Notes under the pieces: model-generated
Told to the model about the DNA's origin: nothing
The model's database searches: none
What the model saw: only the letters and a program-made list of their open reading frames with translations
Assembly (NCBI GenBank): GCA_014380505.1
Contig: JACMJT010000337.1
Span: 1-8,887, forward strand
DNA: 8,887 nucleotides
From: Hyphomicrobiales bacterium
GTDB lineage: Bacteria; Pseudomonadota; Alphaproteobacteria; Rhizobiales; Aestuariivirgaceae
Direction: 5' to 3'
Program-made: the position numbers and the translations under genes
In this document: one piece after another, positions 5,685 through 8,887 of the stretch
How positions within the stretch are numbered: the stretch's first letter is position 1
Layout of the letters: every line of letters starts with the position of its first letter

Positions 5685-7676
5685 GGTTAATGCAGGGCTG
5701 GGCCGGCCGATGGCCTCAGCCTTCACCGTGGCGCCGAGCAGGCCATTGTCGTCCATGGCGTCAGGCAAAAGATGCTTGTGGATGTCGACGCGGACCTGTG
5801 GGGCCTCGGCTCCCATGCCTTCGACCGCCCGCAACGCGGCCTGGCGCGCCGTAGCTTCTGCCGCGGCAAGGGCATCGGGACCATTGCCGAACACCGCGAC
5901 GCCGTCCGGCCCATGCACGCGGAACCGCCCGCCGCCATCACCCTCGACCGCCACCGTCACCGTTTGGGCGACAACGCCGGTCGCAGCGCCCACGGCATTG
6001 GCGACATCGAAGAACGGCGGGAACACCATTTCGCAGGCAAGCCGCCGACCCGCCTCTTCATAGTAAACCCGCGCAGGCCCCCCCACCGCGATGACGGGAA
6101 CCGTGGGTGACATGGCGATGGCGGCAAGACCGAGGTGCCCCTTGCCCGAGCAAACCGCATCGACCAGCACGCTGTCACCGAACTGCCGGCCGAAGGCCGT
6201 ATCGAGAATCACCCGGCAGGTACGTTTGACCGTCTCGCTCCACACTTCGCGGCAGAAGGCTTCGACGCGCGGCACGTCTCCCGCCCTCATGTCGCGGAAG
6301 CGCACGATCAGCCGCGCCGCCAGTGCTGCCGCTGGCCCCGGCCAATTGTTCTGAAGGCCAAGCACGTGGGCTGCATCGGACGGCGTGAAGCCGCCGATCT
6401 GGACGAGCCCCTTGCGCTTCAGGCCGGCAAGCGCCCGCTGGGCTCCCGAAGAAACCGCGACTTTGCGGATGGGCCGCGGCCGTTCGCTCACCACAGCAAA
6501 TATCTCCCGCTCGCGGGGGCTGAGTTCGGCGGATGTAGCCGTGGCCGCCGCACCGAAAGGCCGCAACACAAACTTGCCGTGCATCGAGCCGCCCTCGCTA
6601 TCGGCGAGATCGGCCTCCAGCATGGCGATGACTTCCGGATAGCGCGACGCCAGCAGCGAAATCGGCGCCACGCGCTGGGGGCCAACGCCCACCACGCCGT
6701 TCTGCCCGATCCCGATTTCACTATCGCCGCCAAGGCCAATGGTCCTGACATCGATGGCCCTGACCATGGTGCGCCAGCCGCCCACTTCGGCGCCCTCTTC
6801 GGAAACGCGCGGACGGCCGGCAACCAGCAGACCGAGATCGGTGGTGGTGCCGCCCATGTCCGACATGATGAAGTCCTTGAGGCCCGACAGCCAGGCGGCG
6901 CCGACGAGGCTTGCCGCCGGCCCCGAGAGCACGGTTTCGATGGGCCGGAGCGCCACCTTCTCGGCCAAAGCCAGCGTGCCGTCGCCTTTCACAATCATCA
7001 ACGGGCAATCGATGCCGAGATGCGCCATGGAACGCTTCACCGCATCGATCAGCATGGAAACGCGCGAGATGAGGCGCGCGTTGAGAACGGCGGTAAGAGC
7101 GCGCCGCGGCGCATCGAGTGAGGAGGTGAGTTCAGTCGAAACAGTTACCGGCTTACCGGTGAGGCGGACGATCAATTCTCGCGCTGCAACTTCGTGGGCG
7201 GGATTGCGCACGGCGAAAGCCGAAGCGATGGCGAAAGCGTCGACCGGCATGGCAAGGGCTGCGGTTTGCAGCGCCGCCAGATCGAGGTGACGCACCGCCT
7301 CGCCGTTGTGGTCATGGCCACCGCCGATGATCGCAATCGGCATTCCCGAGAAAGCCCTGGCGATGCCCGTGCGCTCCGCCATTGCCTGATCGAAACCGAT
7401 GAGAATGACGCCGACCGCGCTGCCATGGCCTTCGACAACAGCGTTGGTTGCCAGCGTCGTCGAAACCGACACAAGCGCTATGTCCCGGGGCTTGAGCCCC
7501 TCGGGCAGCGAGGCAATCGCCGCCGTGATGGCGCCGGTGACGCCGATGGCGAGATCGCCCTTGGTGGTGATCGCCTTGGCCGAGGCGATCACCCGGTGGC
7601 CCTGGGCTTCGATCACCGCCGCATCCGTATAGGTGCCGCCCGTATCGACGCCGATCAAATATGTCGTGGAAGTCAT
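5676..7676 (-). CDS. hydantoinase/oxoprolinase (HyuA-type) family protein
   Basis: This 666-residue protein has a complete ASKHA-type ATPase architecture of the HyuA family. It has the N-terminal phosphate motif GVDTGGTYTDAAVI (9-22), STTLATNAVVEG (72-83), the hydantoinase-A core with SGPAASLVGAAWLSG (251-265), the second phosphate loop DMGGTTTDLGLL (273-284), GLGGDS (314-319), and late VGGPARVYYEEAG and VANAVGAATG blocks. Family members are subunits of N-methylhydantoinase, 5-oxoprolinase or acetone carboxylase-type enzymes, which use ATP to activate a cyclic amide or ketone. No HyuB partner lies beside it here, so the substrate is open. Residues about 384-440 (SPREREIFAVVSE...KVAVSSGAQRALAGLKRKGLV) look like a winged helix-turn-helix inserted in the core. 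The start ATG has no ribosome site; a promoter-like pair ends 6 nt upstream, suggesting a leaderless mRNA. The family call is firm; the reaction is not. Confidence 0.88.
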   Translation of the reverse strand: MTSTTYLIGVDTGGTYTDAAVIEAQGHRVIASAKAITTKGDLAIGVTGAITAAIASLPEGLKPRDIALVSVSTTLATNAVVEGHGSAVGVILIGFDQAMAERTGIARAFSGMPIAIIGGGHDHNGEAVRHLDLAALQTAALAMPVDAFAIASAFAVRNPAHEVAARELIVRLTGKPVTVSTELTSSLDAPRRALTAVLNARLISRVSMLIDAVKRSMAHLGIDCPLMIVKGDGTLALAEKVALRPIETVLSGPAASLVGAAWLSGLKDFIMSDMGGTTTDLGLLVAGRPRVSEEGAEVGGWRTMVRAIDVRTIGLGGDSEIGIGQNGVVGVGPQRVAPISLLASRYPEVIAMLEADLADSEGGSMHGKFVLRPFGAAATATSAELSPREREIFAVVSERPRPIRKVAVSSGAQRALAGLKRKGLVQIGGFTPSDAAHVLGLQNNWPGPAAALAARLIVRFRDMRAGDVPRVEAFCREVWSETVKRTCRVILDTAFGRQFGDSVLVDAVCSGKGHLGLAAIAMSPTVPVIAVGGPARVYYEEAGRRLACEMVFPPFFDVANAVGAATGVVAQTVTVAVEGDGGGRFRVHGPDGVAVFGNGPDALAAAEATARQAALRAVEGMGAEAPQVRVDIHKHLLPDAMDDNGLLGATVKAEAIGRPSPALTGA

Positions 7677-7682
7677 GGGTTG

Positions 7683-7710
7683 CTACTAGCGGCTCATTGC
7701 GCGATTGCAA
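7683..7710 (-). promoter_or_regulatory. candidate leaderless promoter of the HyuA-type gene
   Basis: The minus strand reads TTGCAA (7705-7710), 16 nt, TAGTAG (7683-7688), 6 nt, then ATG at 7676. This places the expected transcript start at or next to the start codon, and there is no Shine-Dalgarno sequence in between. The inference rests on spacing and partial consensus only. Confidence 0.35.
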
Positions 7711-7726
7711 GAGGCTCTGGTAGTCT
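7697..7726 (+). promoter_or_regulatory. candidate leaderless promoter of the 212-aa gene
   Basis: The plus strand reads TTGCGC (7697-7702), 18 nt, TAGTCT (7721-7726), 6 nt, then ATG at 7733. It interleaves with the opposite promoter, so the two divergent genes may compete or share control. No ribosome site is visible before the ATG, which fits a leaderless transcript. Confidence 0.38.
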
Positions 7727-7732
7727 AGCCCC

Positions 7733-8371
7733 ATGCTGACACCGCTTAAGCCGGAAATTCTCGAGATCGACGATTTGGCCCACGAGGCCCGCCGTTTCCG
7801 CACCGTGCTGTGGTCATTCGAGCGCAATCTCGAACTGCTGTTCAAGGGAACGGGGCTTGCCGCACAGGTCGATCACGCCGCCCTTGCCACGGCCTTCTCC
7901 AACTGGCGCCAGGCCTTCGACCAGGCTAAGCATTATGCGGGGGCGAACCGCGCCGATTTCGTAATCTATGCCGCTGGCCTCATGCTCAAGGAATTGGTGG
8001 CGGCGGCTCCCATCAAGGCAATGGCGGGAGTGGAACCGCCGGTTACACCCGGCGGCATCGACCATCGCCTGAAACGCTGGCCCGAGGGCTATGCCTACAC
8101 AAGTTTCTGCCTGTCGGTTGCCACCGCCGTGCTCAAGGAAATGGGCGATGACGAGCCCTCCCAGGCGGAAGTCACGGACGATCCGCGCTTCTGGGACAGT
8201 TTCCGGGAGAACGCGCTTGAAAGCCCCGCCGCTGCCATCGCCTTCTTCGACCTCGTCTGCGGCCAGGAACCCAACTGGGAAGCCCCCGATGTCCCCTGGA
8301 TGCGCCGCACCTTCATGGAGCGCATGGACAAGATCGCCGCGGGAACCAAAGGTAAGCGAATTTCGCCCTAG
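7733..8371 (+). CDS. protein of unknown function, 212 residues
   Basis: I do not recognise a family. The protein is soluble, with no signal peptide or membrane helix, and looks mostly alpha-helical. The N-terminal half (EARRFRTVLWSFERNLELLF, then a region with FSNWRQAFDQAKHYAG) has aromatic and charged residues typical of a helical bundle. The middle has a Pro/Gly-rich loop (VEPPVTPGGID) and a Trp-Pro-Glu-Gly-Tyr-Ala-Tyr turn. The C-terminal half contains DDPRFWDSFRENALESPAAAIAFFDLV and ends in a basic tail (KGKRISP). Codon use is like its neighbours and the frame is clean from ATG to TAG, so it should be a genuine gene. It is divergently transcribed from the HyuA-type gene with only 56 bp between the starts. 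The following gene begins 84 nt later and has its own ribosome site. Confidence 0.8.
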   Translation: MLTPLKPEILEIDDLAHEARRFRTVLWSFERNLELLFKGTGLAAQVDHAALATAFSNWRQAFDQAKHYAGANRADFVIYAAGLMLKELVAAAPIKAMAGVEPPVTPGGIDHRLKRWPEGYAYTSFCLSVATAVLKEMGDDEPSQAEVTDDPRFWDSFRENALESPAAAIAFFDLVCGQEPNWEAPDVPWMRRTFMERMDKIAAGTKGKRISP

Positions 8372-8388
8372 CGCACCCCGTTCACCGC

Positions 8389-8417
8389 TTGACTTATTTT
8401 TGCGGCAGCGCATTCTT
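8389..8417 (+). promoter_or_regulatory. weak candidate promoter before the exported-protein gene
   Basis: In the 84-nt gap, TTGACT (8389-8394) is followed after 17 nt by ATTCTT (8412-8417). The -35 hexamer is good and the -10 is poor. The downstream gene has a clear GGAG ribosome site (8445-8448), so a short leader of about 30 nt would fit. Confidence 0.3.
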
Positions 8418-8455
8418 GGCGGCGGCGGGGCGCCTCGGCAGTACGGAGAACAGCA

Positions 8456-8887
8456 ATGGCTTTTGGCTATGTCAGGCTCGCGGCACACCATGCCGCACGC
8501 CTCAACCATGCCCTATGGGCTGTGCTGATCGGGCTGGTGCTGATCGTGTTTGCGGCCACCGCGGCGAGCGCCGCCAAGCCATTCCCGATCAACTCCTTCA
8601 CTTATTACATGAACGACTACGATGCCGAGCTGAAGAAGCTCGCCAAGACGATCGACAAGCCGGCGGCCGAACTGGAAATCGAACTCGCCGCCGCCGAGGC
8701 CGCCAGCAACGCCCGTCTCGCCGCCGTTTCCCTCGAGAAACTTCTGGCTCTGGCCCCCACCGACGCTGCGCTGTGGCTGAAGCTGGCCCAGCGCCTCGCC
8801 GTCTCCCAGCCGATCAACGACGAGGACGGCTACCGTCTGCCGTACAAGGCCGTAGGCGCCAGCCTCAAGGCCTACCTCCTCGCCGCC
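8456..8887 (+). CDS. exported helical-repeat protein, N-terminal part; possibly alpha-2-macroglobulin family
   Basis: The frame opens at ATG 8456, 7 nt after GGAG, and continues past the right edge; 144 residues are visible. A signal sequence or anchor (LWAVLIGLVLIVFAATAASA, about residues 21-40) ends in an AxA-type cleavage site before AKPFPINSF. The mature part has an Ala-rich amphipathic region (KLAKTIDKPAAELEIELAAAEAASNARLAAVSLEKLLALAPTD in sum, about 62-104). A TPR-like turn follows (LAPTDAALWLKLAQRLA), then GYRLPYKAVGASLKAYLLAA. Helical N-terminal regions of this kind occur in alphaproteobacterial alpha-2-macroglobulin-family proteins, which are periplasmic and usually over 1500 residues. 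Without the rest of the gene, that family call is tentative. Other TPR-containing exported proteins are possible. Export from the cytoplasm is the firmest statement. Confidence 0.7.
   Translation, partial: MAFGYVRLAAHHAARLNHALWAVLIGLVLIVFAATAASAAKPFPINSFTYYMNDYDAELKKLAKTIDKPAAELEIELAAAEAASNARLAAVSLEKLLALAPTDAALWLKLAQRLAVSQPINDEDGYRLPYKAVGASLKAYLLAA

Noticed and set aside
6135..7121. 328-codon open frame on the plus strand
   Set aside because: Antisense to the HyuA-type gene, with a His/Arg-rich translation without recognisable motifs.
7814..8509. 231-codon open frame on the minus strand
   Set aside because: Antisense to the 212-aa gene and spanning the gap behind it; composition is that of a shadow frame and it would cross the next gene's start.

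Overview
The window looks like chromosome from a high-G+C alphaproteobacterium, probably of Hyphomicrobiales/Rhizobiales type. The evidence is codon use, a PAS hybrid histidine kinase of the GGLAHDFNNLL type, a 3' partial TerC gene and a stand-alone HyuA-type gene. Nothing in it is decisive for a genus. There are no RNA genes, insertion sequences or CRISPR arrays that I can see. Almost everything up to 7676 is on the minus strand; the last two genes are on the plus strand.

Region 252-3415 (minus) is the most interesting part. It holds a tightly packed run of five genes that overlap or lie 1 nt apart, with TerC 40 nt further downstream. In transcription order: a mini heme-copper-oxidase-subunit-I-like membrane protein (128 aa); a divergent prolipoprotein diacylglyceryl transferase (Lgt)-like membrane protein (242 aa); a radical SAM protein (470 aa) that strongly resembles the archaeal tetraether synthase (Tes/MJ0619) family; two small membrane proteins (119 and 96 aa) that share an LF-x-GGC motif; then the start of a TerC-family protein. 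Pairing a lipid-chain-coupling-type radical SAM enzyme with an enzyme of the phosphatidylglycerol-using Lgt fold suggests an undescribed lipid- or lipoprotein-modifying system in a bacterial membrane. This is inference from family and context.

Region 3486-5585 (minus) encodes one PAS-PAS-HisKA-HATPase-REC hybrid histidine kinase. It is split by a single in-frame amber codon inside the ATP-binding domain, at a position where this family normally has a tyrosine. TAG ends at least three other reading frames here, so general recoding is unlikely. A recent nonsense mutation, a sequencing error or local readthrough are the options.

Region 5676-7676 (minus) is a hydantoinase/oxoprolinase (HyuA-type) ASKHA ATPase with no HyuB partner in view. 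A 56-bp divergent promoter region separates it from a conserved-looking 212-aa protein of unknown function (7733-8371, plus). Both starts lack a Shine-Dalgarno sequence and have promoter-like hexamers placed so that the mRNAs could be leaderless. The window ends in the first 144 residues of an exported helical-repeat protein (8456 onward, plus), perhaps of the bacterial alpha-2-macroglobulin family.
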